From: Clostridium thermobutyricum DSM 4928
GTDB lineage: Bacteria > Bacillota > Clostridia > Clostridiales > Clostridiaceae
NCBI RefSeq assembly: GCF_002050515.1
Contig: NZ_LTAY01000111.1
Span: forward strand, 53,922-117,921
Length of the DNA: 64,000 bases
Direction: 5' to 3'
Shown here: positions 53,733 to 64,000 of the stretch, one piece after another
Numbering within the stretch: the first letter of the stretch is position 1
Layout of the letters: each line of letters starts with the position of its first letter
Program-made: the position numbers and the translations under genes
The notes under the pieces: generated by a model
What the model saw: only the letters and a program-made list of their open reading frames with translations
What the model was told of the DNA's origin: nothing
The model's database searches: none

Positions 53733-55094
53733 ATGGATTCTGATTTAAAGCAATTATGGGAAAAAACATTAAGTATTATAAAAGGCGAGATGAGTGAAGT
53801 AAGCTTCAACACTTGGATAAAAAGTTGTGAGCCTATATCAATGTCTTCAGATACTATAAAAATTAGTGTCCCTAATACCTTTACTCAAGATATACTAGAA
53901 AAAAGATATAAAGATTTAGTAGTAAACTCCATCAAAGCTAGTTGTTCTAAGCTTTATAAGATAGAGTTTTTAGTTGCGTCAGAAATTCAAAGTACAGAAG
54001 AAACGGTAACTAATCAAAAAATTAAAAAAGAAAAATCAGAAGAAAATCAAAATCCATCTGATGAAATGAGCACTAACTTAAATCCTAAATATACATTTGA
54101 TTCGTTCGTTATAGGTAATAGTAATAGGTTTGCTCATGCTGCATCATTAGCTGTTGCAGAAGCTCCGGCTAAAGCATACAACCCTCTATTTATATATGGA
54201 GGAGTTGGACTTGGAAAAACTCACTTAATGCATGCAATAGGTCATTATATTTTACAAAATAACTCAAAATCAAAAGTTGTTTATGTTTCCTCTGAGAAAT
54301 TCACTAATGAATTAATCAATGCTATTAAAGATGACAAAAATGAAGAATTCAGAAACAAATATAGAAATATAGATGTACTTCTTATAGATGATATTCAATT
54401 TATTGCTGGAAAAGAAAGAACTCAGGAAGAATTTTTCCATACCTTTAATGCCTTACATGATGCAAATAAACAAATTATCTTATCATCAGATAGACCACCA
54501 AAAGAAATTCCTACATTAGAAGATAGATTACGTTCTAGATTTGAATGGGGATTAATAGCTGATATTCAAGTTCCTGATTTTGAAACTAGAATGGCGATCT
54601 TAAAAAAGAAAGCAGATGTAGAAAATTTAAGCGTTGCAAACGAAGTTATGGTTTATATCGCAACTAAAATAAAATCAAATATTAGAGAATTAGAAGGTGC
54701 ATTAACTAGAATAATTGCATATTCATCTCTAACAAATAGATCTATAACAGTTGATTTAGCTTCTGAAGCATTAAAAGATATAATTTCTAAAAAACAAGGC
54801 AAACATGTAACTATAGAAATTATTCAAGATATAGTAGCAAGCTACTTTAATTTAAGAATAGAAGATTTAAAATCTCAAAGAAGAACTAGAAATGTTTCAT
54901 ATCCTAGACAAATAGCAATGTATTTAAGTAGAAAGCTTACTGATATGTCTTTACCAAAGATAGGAGAAGAGTTTGGTGGAAGAGATCATACTACTGTAAT
55001 TCATGCCTACGAAAAAATTTCTGATAATCTAAATAGAGATGAAAGTCTTCAACATACTATAGAAGAATTGACTAAAAAAATAACTCAAAATTAA
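53733..55094 (+). CDS. dnaA: Chromosomal replication initiator DnaA
   Basis: 453 residues. Domain I ([31 protein letters not shown]), a short Glu-rich linker (about 85-115), the AAA+ domain with Walker [15 protein letters not shown] (about 152) and Walker [15 protein letters not shown] (about 212), and domain IV with [19 protein letters not shown], the DnaA-box reader. Complete. GGAGG precedes the ATG. DnaA boxes in its own upstream region imply autoregulation. Confidence 0.98.
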   Translation: MDSDLKQLWEKTLSIIKGEMSEVSFNTWIKSCEPISMSSDTIKISVPNTFTQDILEKRYKDLVVNSIKASCSKLYKIEFLVASEIQSTEETVTNQKIKKEKSEENQNPSDEMSTNLNPKYTFDSFVIGNSNRFAHAASLAVAEAPAKAYNPLFIYGGVGLGKTHLMHAIGHYILQNNSKSKVVYVSSEKFTNELINAIKDDKNEEFRNKYRNIDVLLIDDIQFIAGKERTQEEFFHTFNALHDANKQIILSSDRPPKEIPTLEDRLRSRFEWGLIADIQVPDFETRMAILKKKADVENLSVANEVMVYIATKIKSNIRELEGALTRIIAYSSLTNRSITVDLASEALKDIISKKQGKHVTIEIIQDIVASYFNLRIEDLKSQRRTRNVSYPRQIAMYLSRKLTDMSLPKIGEEFGGRDHTTVIHAYEKISDNLNRDESLQHTIEELTKKITQN

Positions 55095-55131
55095 TCTATC
55101 AACATCTGTATATAATTTATACTTAATAAAC

Positions 55132-55340
55132 TGTGGATAACTCTTACTTAAGATTTGCTTGTTAATAACTGTGGATAAGGTACACAATTAGTTACTTACT
55201 TATCCACAATATTTTTTTCTAAATTTCTTAGTATTTTCAATAGCTAGAACCACTTTTCAACAAATCCACAGCCTCTATTACTATTATTACTAGTAAATTA
55301 TATATACCTACACTAAAAAACAGAAAAAAACCTGTGAATA
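55132..55340. other. oriC, downstream DnaA boxes and putative unwinding region
   Basis: In the dnaA-dnaN gap perfect DnaA boxes lie at 55132-55140, 55170-55178 and 55200-55208, with weaker ones near 55263 and 55333. An AT-rich tract with ACT/ATT triplet steps at 55275-55310 (ATTACTATTATTACTAG) follows the last strong box and resembles a DnaA-trio unwinding element. This would be the melting side of the bipartite origin. Confidence 0.75.
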
Positions 55341-55358
55341 AATAAGGAGGATTTCATA

Positions 55359-56459
55359 ATGATATTTATATGTGAAAAACAAAAATTATTAGAAGGTATT
55401 TCAATAGTTCAAAAAGCTATTACAGGAAAAACAACAATGCCTATTTTAGAAGGTATTTACATAAATGCTTCAAATTCAAATATTACTTTAATTGGATCTG
55501 ATATTGATGTAAGTATAGAAACAAAAGTAGATGCAGATATACTTGAAGAAGGAAAAGTTGTTATTGATGCAAAAATATTTGGAGAGATAATAAGAAAATT
55601 ACCTAATTCAGATATAAAAATAGAAACATTAGAAAATGATACTATTCAAATAACATGTGAAAAATCAGTATTTAATCTTGGATATATGAAAGCTGATGAA
55701 TTCCCAGAATTACCTCAATTAAATCAAGATATGAAAATTGAAGTACCTCAAAATATATTAAAAAATATGATAAAATCTACAACTTTTGCAATAGCTCAAG
55801 ATGAGACTAGACCTATACTTCAAGGGGTTTTATTTGAAGTAAAAGATAAAAGTCTAAACTTAATTGCACTAGATGGATATAGATTAGCACTAAAGAAAGA
55901 ATATCTAGATTCAGATATAGATATTGAGGTTGTAATTCCAGGAAAAACATTAAACGAAGTATCAAAAATATTAGAAGATGTAGATCAAAATGTTCAAATA
56001 ACATTTACTAATAATCATATATTATTTAATTTAGATAAAACTAAAATTATATCAAGATTACTTGAAGGTAAATTTGTAAATTATAGATCTCTTTTACCTC
56101 AAGAACATAAAATATCTATTACTGTTAAAAAACAAGAATTACAAAACGGAATTGAAAGAGCATCTTTAATGGCTAAAGATGGTAATAATAATTTAATAAA
56201 ATTAGATATCGAAGATGAGGTTATTATTTTAAGTTCCAATTCTCAATTGGGAAAGGTAAGAGAAGAAGTTAATATAAATCTGCAAGGAGATAAAATACAA
56301 ATTGCATTTAACTCAAGATATTTATTAGATGTTTTAAAATCATTAGATGATGAAGAGGTAATACTAGAAATGACATCAAGTGTTACTCCTTGTATAATAA
56401 AAGGAAAAATGGCTGATAATTATAGATACTTAGTATTACCAGTAAGAGTAGTTAGATAA
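55359..56459 (+). CDS. dnaN: DNA polymerase III beta sliding clamp
   Basis: 366 residues forming three repeated clamp domains. Recognisable segments are the N-terminal LLEGISIVQKAITGKTTMPI, PNSDIKIETLEN, the TTFAIAQDETRPILQGVLFE of domain II (about 132-151) and the C-terminal GKMADNYRYLVLPVRVV. It tethers the polymerase to DNA. GGAGGATTTCATA precedes the start. dnaA-dnaN order is universal in this group. Confidence 0.98.
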   Translation: MIFICEKQKLLEGISIVQKAITGKTTMPILEGIYINASNSNITLIGSDIDVSIETKVDADILEEGKVVIDAKIFGEIIRKLPNSDIKIETLENDTIQITCEKSVFNLGYMKADEFPELPQLNQDMKIEVPQNILKNMIKSTTFAIAQDETRPILQGVLFEVKDKSLNLIALDGYRLALKKEYLDSDIDIEVVIPGKTLNEVSKILEDVDQNVQITFTNNHILFNLDKTKIISRLLEGKFVNYRSLLPQEHKISITVKKQELQNGIERASLMAKDGNNNLIKLDIEDEVIILSSNSQLGKVREEVNINLQGDKIQIAFNSRYLLDVLKSLDDEEVILEMTSSVTPCIIKGKMADNYRYLVLPVRVVR

Positions 56460-56538
56460 AGGAGGATGAATAAAGGGTGCATAATTATTCGGATTAGAAA
56501 ATTAAACATGTACTCCTTTATTCTTGAATAATTATGCA
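56458..56538 (+). promoter_or_regulatory. Alternative RNA structures over the rlbA start
   Basis: The dnaN-rlbA gap holds two interleaved inverted repeats: GAATAAAGG (56468-56476) with CCTTTATTC (56515-56523), and TGCATAATTATTC (56478-56490) with GAATAATTATGCA (56526-56538), the latter containing the rlbA ATG. A third pairing, AAAGGAG (56458-56464) with CTCCTTT (56513-56519), competes. The one-base gap between the left arms makes simultaneous folding unlikely, so these look like alternative states of a translational switch. Confidence 0.6.
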
Positions 56539-56740
56539 AGAAATTAGAATAAACACAGAATATATAAAATTAGATGCTTTTTTAAAGTGGACTGGAGTTG
56601 CTTCATTAGGTTCAGAAGCTAAAATTTATATTTTAGAAGAAATGGTTAAAGTTAATGGTGAGATTTGTACACAAAGAGGAAAAAAATTAAGATCAGGAGA
56701 CATAGTGGAATTTGAAGGTGAAACTTACAAAATTGTTTAA
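56534..56740 (+). CDS. rlbA: S4-domain ribosome maturation protein RlbA/YaaA
   Basis: 68 residues, one S4 RNA-binding domain: EIRINTEYIKLDAFLKWTGV, SLGSEAKIYILEEMVKVNGE and GKKLRSGDIVEFEGETYKIV. It is the standard dnaN-recF neighbour in Firmicutes. Unlike every nearby gene it has no ribosome site just before the ATG; the start codon lies in a 13-bp inverted repeat, so expression is probably controlled by RNA structure. Confidence 0.93.
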   Translation: MQEIRINTEYIKLDAFLKWTGVASLGSEAKIYILEEMVKVNGEICTQRGKKLRSGDIVEFEGETYKIV

Positions 56741-56810
56741 AATACTTTATTGGGAATATATAAAAAGCTTTTATTCGTCTATTATGATATAATTAAATGG
56801 GTGTTTATAA

Positions 56811-57896
56811 ATGTATGTAAAAAAGCTAAAGTTAATAAATTATAGAAATTATGATAATTTAGAAATAAATTTAGGTCCAAACGTAAATGTATTTATGGGA
56901 GATAACGCTCAAGGTAAAACAAATGTTTTAGAAGCTATATACTATTGTGCATTTGCAAAATCTCATAGAACATCAAGAGATAGAGAGTTAATCAATTGGA
57001 ATGGTGATATTGCCTTTATAAGCGTTTCTGTAGGAAGAAATAGATTAGATAAGAAAATTGATATAAATATCTTGAAAGATGGTAAAAAGGTTGTAAAAGT
57101 AAATTCTGTAAAAATAAATAAAATAGGTGAACTCTTTGGAACATTCAATGTTGTTATGTTTTCACCAGAAGATTTAAAAATCATAAAAGATTCTCCAGGG
57201 ATAAGAAGAAAATTTATAGATATGGAATTGTGCCAACTTGACCATAAATATTATTATAATTTAGTTCAGTACAATAAAGTAATGAATGAAAGAAATATAG
57301 TATTAAAAAATAGAGAAATAGATTTAGATATTTTAGATATATATGATATTCAACTTTCTACATTTGGAACTTATATTATTAATAAGAGAATCGAATATTT
57401 AAATAAATTAAATACTCATTCTATTGAAATACATAATGATATAACATCAGGGAAAGAAAAAATAGAATTTAAATATATTTCATCTATTAAAAATTATGAA
57501 AATGTACAAAATGATTTTTATGAAATTTTGAAAAAAAATAGAAAAAAAGATTTAGAAAAAGGTATAACATGTTATGGTCCTCATAGAGATGATTTTTCTG
57601 TTTTAATAAATGATGTTGATACAAAAAGCTTTGGTTCGCAAGGACAACAAAGAACCGCTGTATTAACTATGAAGTTTGCATCTTTAAAAATAATAAAAGA
57701 GATAACTGGAGAATATCCAGTACTTCTTTTAGATGATGTTTTATCAGAACTTGATTTTAACAGAAAAAGATATGTTCTTAGCTCAATTGGTGAGATACAG
57801 ACGATTATTACATGTACAGGAATAGAGGATTTAGATGACTATTTAGATAATAATTCTAAATTGTTTAAGGTTAAAGATGGAGTAATTTCGATGTAA
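56811..57896 (+). CDS. recF: DNA repair and replication protein RecF
   Basis: 361 residues of the SMC-like ATPase family. VKKLKLINYRNYDNLEINLG at the start, Walker A MGDNAQGKTNVLEAIYY (about 30-46), signature SFGSQGQQRTAVLTMKFA (about 272) and Walker B PVLLLDDVLSELD (about 303-315) are complete. It loads RecA at gaps with RecO and RecR. The start has only a weak ribosome site (GGGTG, seven bases). Confidence 0.96.
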   Translation: MYVKKLKLINYRNYDNLEINLGPNVNVFMGDNAQGKTNVLEAIYYCAFAKSHRTSRDRELINWNGDIAFISVSVGRNRLDKKIDINILKDGKKVVKVNSVKINKIGELFGTFNVVMFSPEDLKIIKDSPGIRRKFIDMELCQLDHKYYYNLVQYNKVMNERNIVLKNREIDLDILDIYDIQLSTFGTYIINKRIEYLNKLNTHSIEIHNDITSGKEKIEFKYISSIKNYENVQNDFYEILKKNRKKDLEKGITCYGPHRDDFSVLINDVDTKSFGSQGQQRTAVLTMKFASLKIIKEITGEYPVLLLDDVLSELDFNRKRYVLSSIGEIQTIITCTGIEDLDDYLDNNSKLFKVKDGVISM

Positions 57897-57909
57897 AGGA
57901 GGATTCTTT

Positions 57910-58170
57910 ATGTTTTTACATTTAGGAGAAAATGTTGTAGTTCCTATAAAAGATGTTATTGGTATTTTTGATTTACAAACAACTATGTATAGTTCGGATA
58001 CAATACAATTTTTAAGAATGGCAGAAGAAGATGGATTTGTTGAAAGAATAACTGATGATAAACCAAAGTCGTTTGTTATAGCTGAGGTTGATAAGATGAG
58101 TAAGATATATTTATCACCAATATCATCATCAACTTTAACTAAAAGAACGGGATTAGATTACAATCCTTAA
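57910..58170 (+). CDS. remB: RemA/RemB-family regulatory protein (DUF370)
   Basis: 86 residues. MFLHLGENVVVPIKDVIGIF, then SSDTIQFLRMAEEDGFVERI and KSFVIAEVDKMSKIYLSPIS match YaaB/RemB, always located between recF and gyrB in Firmicutes. Relatives bind DNA and control biofilm matrix and osmoprotection genes; its own role is less clear. AAGGAGG precedes the ATG, 13 bases after recF. Confidence 0.9.
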   Translation: MFLHLGENVVVPIKDVIGIFDLQTTMYSSDTIQFLRMAEEDGFVERITDDKPKSFVIAEVDKMSKIYLSPISSSTLTKRTGLDYNP

Positions 58171-58215
58171 AAGACTAACATTGCCTTTGATCTAAAGTTA
58201 AATTATAAAAAATAG

Positions 58216-60135
<1,920 letters not shown>

Positions 60136-60157
60136 TACTAATTATGAGGTGAAGTAC

Positions 60158-62716
60158 ATGAGTTTTAATGAGGGAAAAGTAATACCCGTAGATATAAAAA
60201 ACGAAATGAAGAAGTGCTACATTGATTATGCTATGAGTGTAATTGTTGGTCGTGCACTTCCAGATGTTAGAGATGGATTAAAACCAGTTCATAGAAGAAT
60301 ATTATTCTCAATGCATGAACTTGGATTAGCACCAGAAAAAGGATACAGAAAATGTGCAAGAATAGTTGGGGAAGTTTTAGGTAAATATCACCCACATGGG
60401 GATTCATCAGTTTATGACGCATTAGTAAGAATGGCACAAGATTTCTCAATGAGATATATGCTTGTTGATGGGCATGGAAACTTTGGATCAGTTGATGGTG
60501 ATAGTGCAGCGGCTATGAGATATACAGAAGCGAAAATGAATAAGATAGCAGCGCAAATGATCAGAGATATTGGTAAAAACACAGTAGATTTTATACCAAA
60601 CTTTGATGGTGAAGAGAAAGAACCTTCAGTACTACCTTCAAGATTTCCAAACCTTTTAGTCAATGGTTCATCAGGGATAGCAGTTGGTATGGCAACAAAT
60701 ATTCCTCCACACAATTTAGGAGAAATTATTGATGGTACTATAATGCTTATTGATAATCCTGACATATCAATAATTGAATTAATGACAGCTATAAAAGGAC
60801 CAGATTTTCCAACTGCAGGTATTATAATGGGGCAATCAGGAATAAGATCTGCTTATGAAACTGGAAGAGGTAAAATTATAGTTAGAGCATTAGCAAATAT
60901 AGAAGAGGAAAATAATAAACATAGAATTATTGTTAATGAATTACCATATCAGGTTAATAAAGCTAAGCTTATAGAAAGTATTGCAGACTTAGTAAAAGAC
61001 AAAAAGATAAATGGAATTTCAGATCTAAGAGATGAATCAGATAGAGAAGGTATGAGAATTGTAATAGAGCTTAAAAGAGATGCAAATCCAAATGTAGTTC
61101 TAAATCTTTTATATAAACATACAAAGATGCAAGATACTTTTGGAGTAACTATGTTAGCTCTTGTTAATAATGAACCTCAAATTCTTAACTTAAAGCAAGT
61201 ATTAGTTCATTATGTTGATTTCCAAAAAGAAGTTATAACAAGAAGAACTATATTTGAATTAGATAAAGCAGAAGCTAGAGCTCATATCTTAGAAGGATTA
61301 AGAATAGCTTTAGACCATATAGACGAAGTTATTTCTATAATTAGAAATTCAAAAACTTCAGAAATAGCTAAAAATACATTGATGGAAAAATTTGACCTTT
61401 CTGATAAGCAAAGTCAAGCTATTCTTGATATGAGATTAAGAAGACTTACAGGGTTAGAAAGAGATAAAATTGAAGATGAGTACAATGAGCTTATGAAAGA
61501 GATTGCTTATTTAAAATCAATTTTAGCAAGTGAAGAAAAGTTACTTTCAGTAATAAAAGAAGAATTATTAGAAATTAAAGCAAGATACAGCGATGAGAGA
61601 AGAACTGCTATTGAAGCCAATGCAGATGATATTGATGTAGAAGATCTTATTCAAGAGCAAGAAATAGTTATAACGCTTACTCATTCAGGATACATTAAGA
61701 GAATATCTTCTGATGTTTACTCAGCACAGAAGAGAGGTGGAAAAGGAATTCAAGCTATGTCAACTAAGGAAGATGACTTTGTTGAGCATGCTATGGTTAC
61801 TTCTACACATTCAGACATACTATTCTTTACAAATAGAGGTAGAGTATATAAATTAAGAGGATACCAAATTCCAGATGCTGGTAGAACAGCAAAAGGTACA
61901 AATATAATTAACCTTATTTCTATAGAAGCTGATGAAAAGATAGAGACTGTTTTAACAGTAAATGATATCTATAAAGGTGGATTCTTGTTTATGGGAACTA
62001 AGAATGGTATAGTTAAAAAGACTAAACTAGAAGAGTTCAAAAACCTTAGAAAGAATGGATTAAATGCTATAACATTAAGAGATGGTGATGAGCTTCTTAA
62101 AGTTAAGATGACTAAAGGAGATGCAGATATAATAGTTGTTACTCAAAATGGTATGGCAGTTAAGTTTAATGAAACTGATGTTAGACCTATGGGTAGAACT
62201 GCATCAGGAGTTAAAGCTATAACTTTAAAAGAAGACGATATTGCTGTTTGTATGGATATAGCTACTCCAGATGAAGAGTTATTAGTTGTAAGTGAAAATG
62301 GATATGGTAAGAGAACACCAACATCAGAATATAAAGTACAAAATAGAGGTGGAAAAGGTCTTATCACTTATAAAATTACAGAAAAAACAGGTAAAGTTAT
62401 AGGTGCAACAGTTTGTAAGAGTGATGATGAGCTTATGCTTATAAACTCAAACGGTATTGCAATAAGAATAAACGTTTCTGATATATCTATTACAGGTAGA
62501 TCTGCTATGGGAGTTAAGCTTATGAGAACTCTTGAAGAAGAGCAAGTTGTAACAATAGCTAAAATTACTGGTAATGAAGAAGCTGATGAGAAAGAGGAAC
62601 AAATTTCACTAGAAAGTTCAGAAATATCAATTAATGAAGAAGATGATGATTCATCAAATAATGCATCTTTAAATGAATTATTAAATAGAGCTATGGATGA
62701 AGATACAGAAAAATAA
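60158..62716 (+). CDS. gyrA: DNA gyrase subunit A
   Basis: 852 residues. The breakage-reunion domain has the active Tyr in [15 protein letters not shown] (about 120) and the quinolone region [18 protein letters not shown] (about 75-92), with Ser and Asp at the positions usually mutated in resistance, so it looks susceptible. The C-terminal pinwheel has the GyrA box AQKRGGKG (about 524) and related RTASGVK and RSAMGVK blades, followed by an acidic tail. ATG 60158 follows GAGGTGAAGTAC; the upstream in-frame codon is inside that site. Confidence 0.98.
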   Translation: MSFNEGKVIPVDIKNEMKKCYIDYAMSVIVGRALPDVRDGLKPVHRRILFSMHELGLAPEKGYRKCARIVGEVLGKYHPHGDSSVYDALVRMAQDFSMRYMLVDGHGNFGSVDGDSAAAMRYTEAKMNKIAAQMIRDIGKNTVDFIPNFDGEEKEPSVLPSRFPNLLVNGSSGIAVGMATNIPPHNLGEIIDGTIMLIDNPDISIIELMTAIKGPDFPTAGIIMGQSGIRSAYETGRGKIIVRALANIEEENNKHRIIVNELPYQVNKAKLIESIADLVKDKKINGISDLRDESDREGMRIVIELKRDANPNVVLNLLYKHTKMQDTFGVTMLALVNNEPQILNLKQVLVHYVDFQKEVITRRTIFELDKAEARAHILEGLRIALDHIDEVISIIRNSKTSEIAKNTLMEKFDLSDKQSQAILDMRLRRLTGLERDKIEDEYNELMKEIAYLKSILASEEKLLSVIKEELLEIKARYSDERRTAIEANADDIDVEDLIQEQEIVITLTHSGYIKRISSDVYSAQKRGGKGIQAMSTKEDDFVEHAMVTSTHSDILFFTNRGRVYKLRGYQIPDAGRTAKGTNIINLISIEADEKIETVLTVNDIYKGGFLFMGTKNGIVKKTKLEEFKNLRKNGLNAITLRDGDELLKVKMTKGDADIIVVTQNGMAVKFNETDVRPMGRTASGVKAITLKEDDIAVCMDIATPDEELLVVSENGYGKRTPTSEYKVQNRGGKGLITYKITEKTGKVIGATVCKSDDELMLINSNGIAIRINVSDISITGRSAMGVKLMRTLEEEQVVTIAKITGNEEADEKEEQISLESSEISINEEDDDSSNNASLNELLNRAMDEDTEK

Positions 62717-62722
62717 ATTAGA

Positions 62723-62758
62723 AAAGGACCACTGATGAAAATCAAGTGGTCTTTTTTT
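62723..62758 (+). terminator. Terminator of the dnaA-gyrA region
   Basis: GACCACTGA pairs with TCAAGTGGTC, followed by seven T, 10 bases after the gyrA stop. Confidence 0.85.
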
Positions 62759-62759
62759 A

Positions 62760-63459
62760 TAAATAATAAAATTTAAATATAAATAACTTTGTTTTATGTA
62801 AGTATAGAAATTTTTAAAGCATTTAAAAGTGGAGGAGTGAAAGCAATAGATTTAATATTGAATATATAAATATAATCTAAAATTAAGTTTGAGAGTTCAT
62901 TTAATATCTATATAAAGAAATTTATTAATATAAGAAAATAATACTTCAGTCTATTAAAAGTTAAATTTTATAATAAAGATTTTTATATACGACAATTGAT
63001 AAGAGAATTTTTATTAAACGACAAAAATAAATTTTGATAATAAGATATAGTTAAAGAAATATTTATAACAACTTATATTGATAAAAATTAAATATATTAT
63101 AGTTTATATAGTATAGAAAAAAGACGTAATTAATTAAAAATAGATATAAGAAATAATAAAACCTAGATTATAATCAGTTAAAATATAAAACATAGATAGA
63201 AAGAATATAAAAAATTTAAATTATTTACTTATAAAAGTAAAAAAATACACATAAATACATTTAGATTATAATACTCTTTGCCTAGCGTATCTTTATATAA
63301 AAAAGATAGATAAAAATAGAAAATAGAAGTAATCTTATAATAATTTTAAAAAATGAAACATATTAAATTATATATTATTGTATATCATGATAATATAAAT
63401 CTCGTCGCTGATGCGAAATACAACAACTCAAAAAAATAAAAAAAGTTTTTAAAAAGTTG
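62760..63459. other. Gene-free AT-rich stretch upstream of rRNA
   Basis: About 700 bases of extremely AT-rich DNA with no supportable gene, tRNA or clear second promoter on either strand. A-tracts could act as UP-like elements and bend DNA upstream of the rRNA promoter. Confidence 0.6.
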
Positions 63460-63488
63460 TTGACAAGTAATCAAAACAGTGATAACAT
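63460..63488 (+). promoter_or_regulatory. rRNA operon promoter
   Basis: TTGACA (63460-63465), 17-bp spacer, TAACAT (63483-63488), with A/T tracts directly upstream. The leader that follows contains TTTGAAAATTGAACAG, a sequence typical of clostridial rRNA leaders, before the 16S gene. Confidence 0.82.
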
Positions 63489-63610
63489 AAAGAAGTCGCT
63501 TGAAGGCGATGAGAAAAATGGTCTTTGAAAATTGAACAGAATAATATATAAGCAAACTTAAACCAGCAATTCTTTTATAAGTAAGTTTTAAGAGCTAAAA
63601 GATTAAACTT

Positions 63611-64000
<390 letters not shown>

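Noticed and set aside
60158..62716. Quinolone-resistance mutation in gyrA
   Set aside because: The Ser and Asp positions usually altered are intact.

Overview
The window is low-GC Firmicute DNA, very probably Clostridium sensu stricto (cluster I). It holds the start of a Clostridium-type 16S rRNA gene at the right edge, clostridial-style sporulation and cell-wall genes, and the classic origin neighbourhood (rpmH, rnpA, yidD, yidC, jag, mnmE, mnmG, rsmG, noc, parA, parB on one side; dnaA, dnaN, rlbA, recF, remB, gyrB, gyrA, rrn on the other). Strand bias switches at the rpmH-dnaA gap, as expected for oriC.

Region 1 (about 732-12713) is an integrated mobile element of about 12 kb. It sits exactly at the 3' end of rlmH, the gene used as attachment site by staphylococcal SCC elements. 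A 21-bp near-identical repeat (one mismatch) marks both ends, and both copies encode the RlmH C-terminus E-P-Y-H-K-stop. The native rlmH terminator is stranded beyond the far end of the element. Inside are a large serine recombinase, an OB-fold/SSB-like protein, an SF3/D5-type helicase without a primase, a DUF960 protein (a family I associate with SCC elements), a Mor-family regulator, membrane proteins, several small genes that are easy to miss, and an MFS drug-efflux gene behind a long leader with three short upstream ORFs and two terminators. No phage structural, relaxase or conjugation genes are seen. I read it as an SCC-like, possibly replicating, integrative element carrying an inducible efflux pump.

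Region 2 (12.7-31.7 kb) is core chromosome: rlmH, a LUD protein, a SEC-C protein, a WalJ/YycJ-like hydrolase, murA, a degenerate 2H-phosphoesterase-like protein, a dUTPase-like protein, a small DMT transporter, a metallo-beta-lactamase-fold protein, an intracellular subtilisin-like protease, an M23 peptidase, a DnaD/DnaC-like primosome pair, a cluster of 11 tRNA genes in three near-identical 361-bp units, a YhiN/BaiN-like flavoprotein, an acyl-ACP thioesterase, a DUF1858 protein, purA, a candidate small RNA with a perfect consensus promoter, proC and the replicative helicase gene.

Region 3 (31.8-53.2 kb) is the left replichore near the origin: a Lon-family protease, rplI, gdpP (c-di-AMP hydrolysis), a MazG-like protein, rpsR-ssb-rpsF behind an S6:S18-type leader, DUF951, mscS, an HTH regulator, a HAD hydrolase, DUF3343 with a divergent class V aminotransferase (sulfur/selenium handling), yyaC, an alkyladenine glycosylase, DUF4446, parB-parA with three identical parS-like 16-mers, noc, rsmG-mnmG-mnmE-jag-yidC-yidD-rnpA-rpmH.

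Region 4 (53.2-64 kb) is a bipartite oriC with DnaA boxes on both sides of dnaA, then dnaN, rlbA (with a notable structured start), recF, remB, gyrB, gyrA, a gene-free AT-rich stretch, a strong rRNA promoter and the first 390 nt of 16S rRNA. Everything here is read by eye from the sequence; family names come from recognition of motifs and not from searches.
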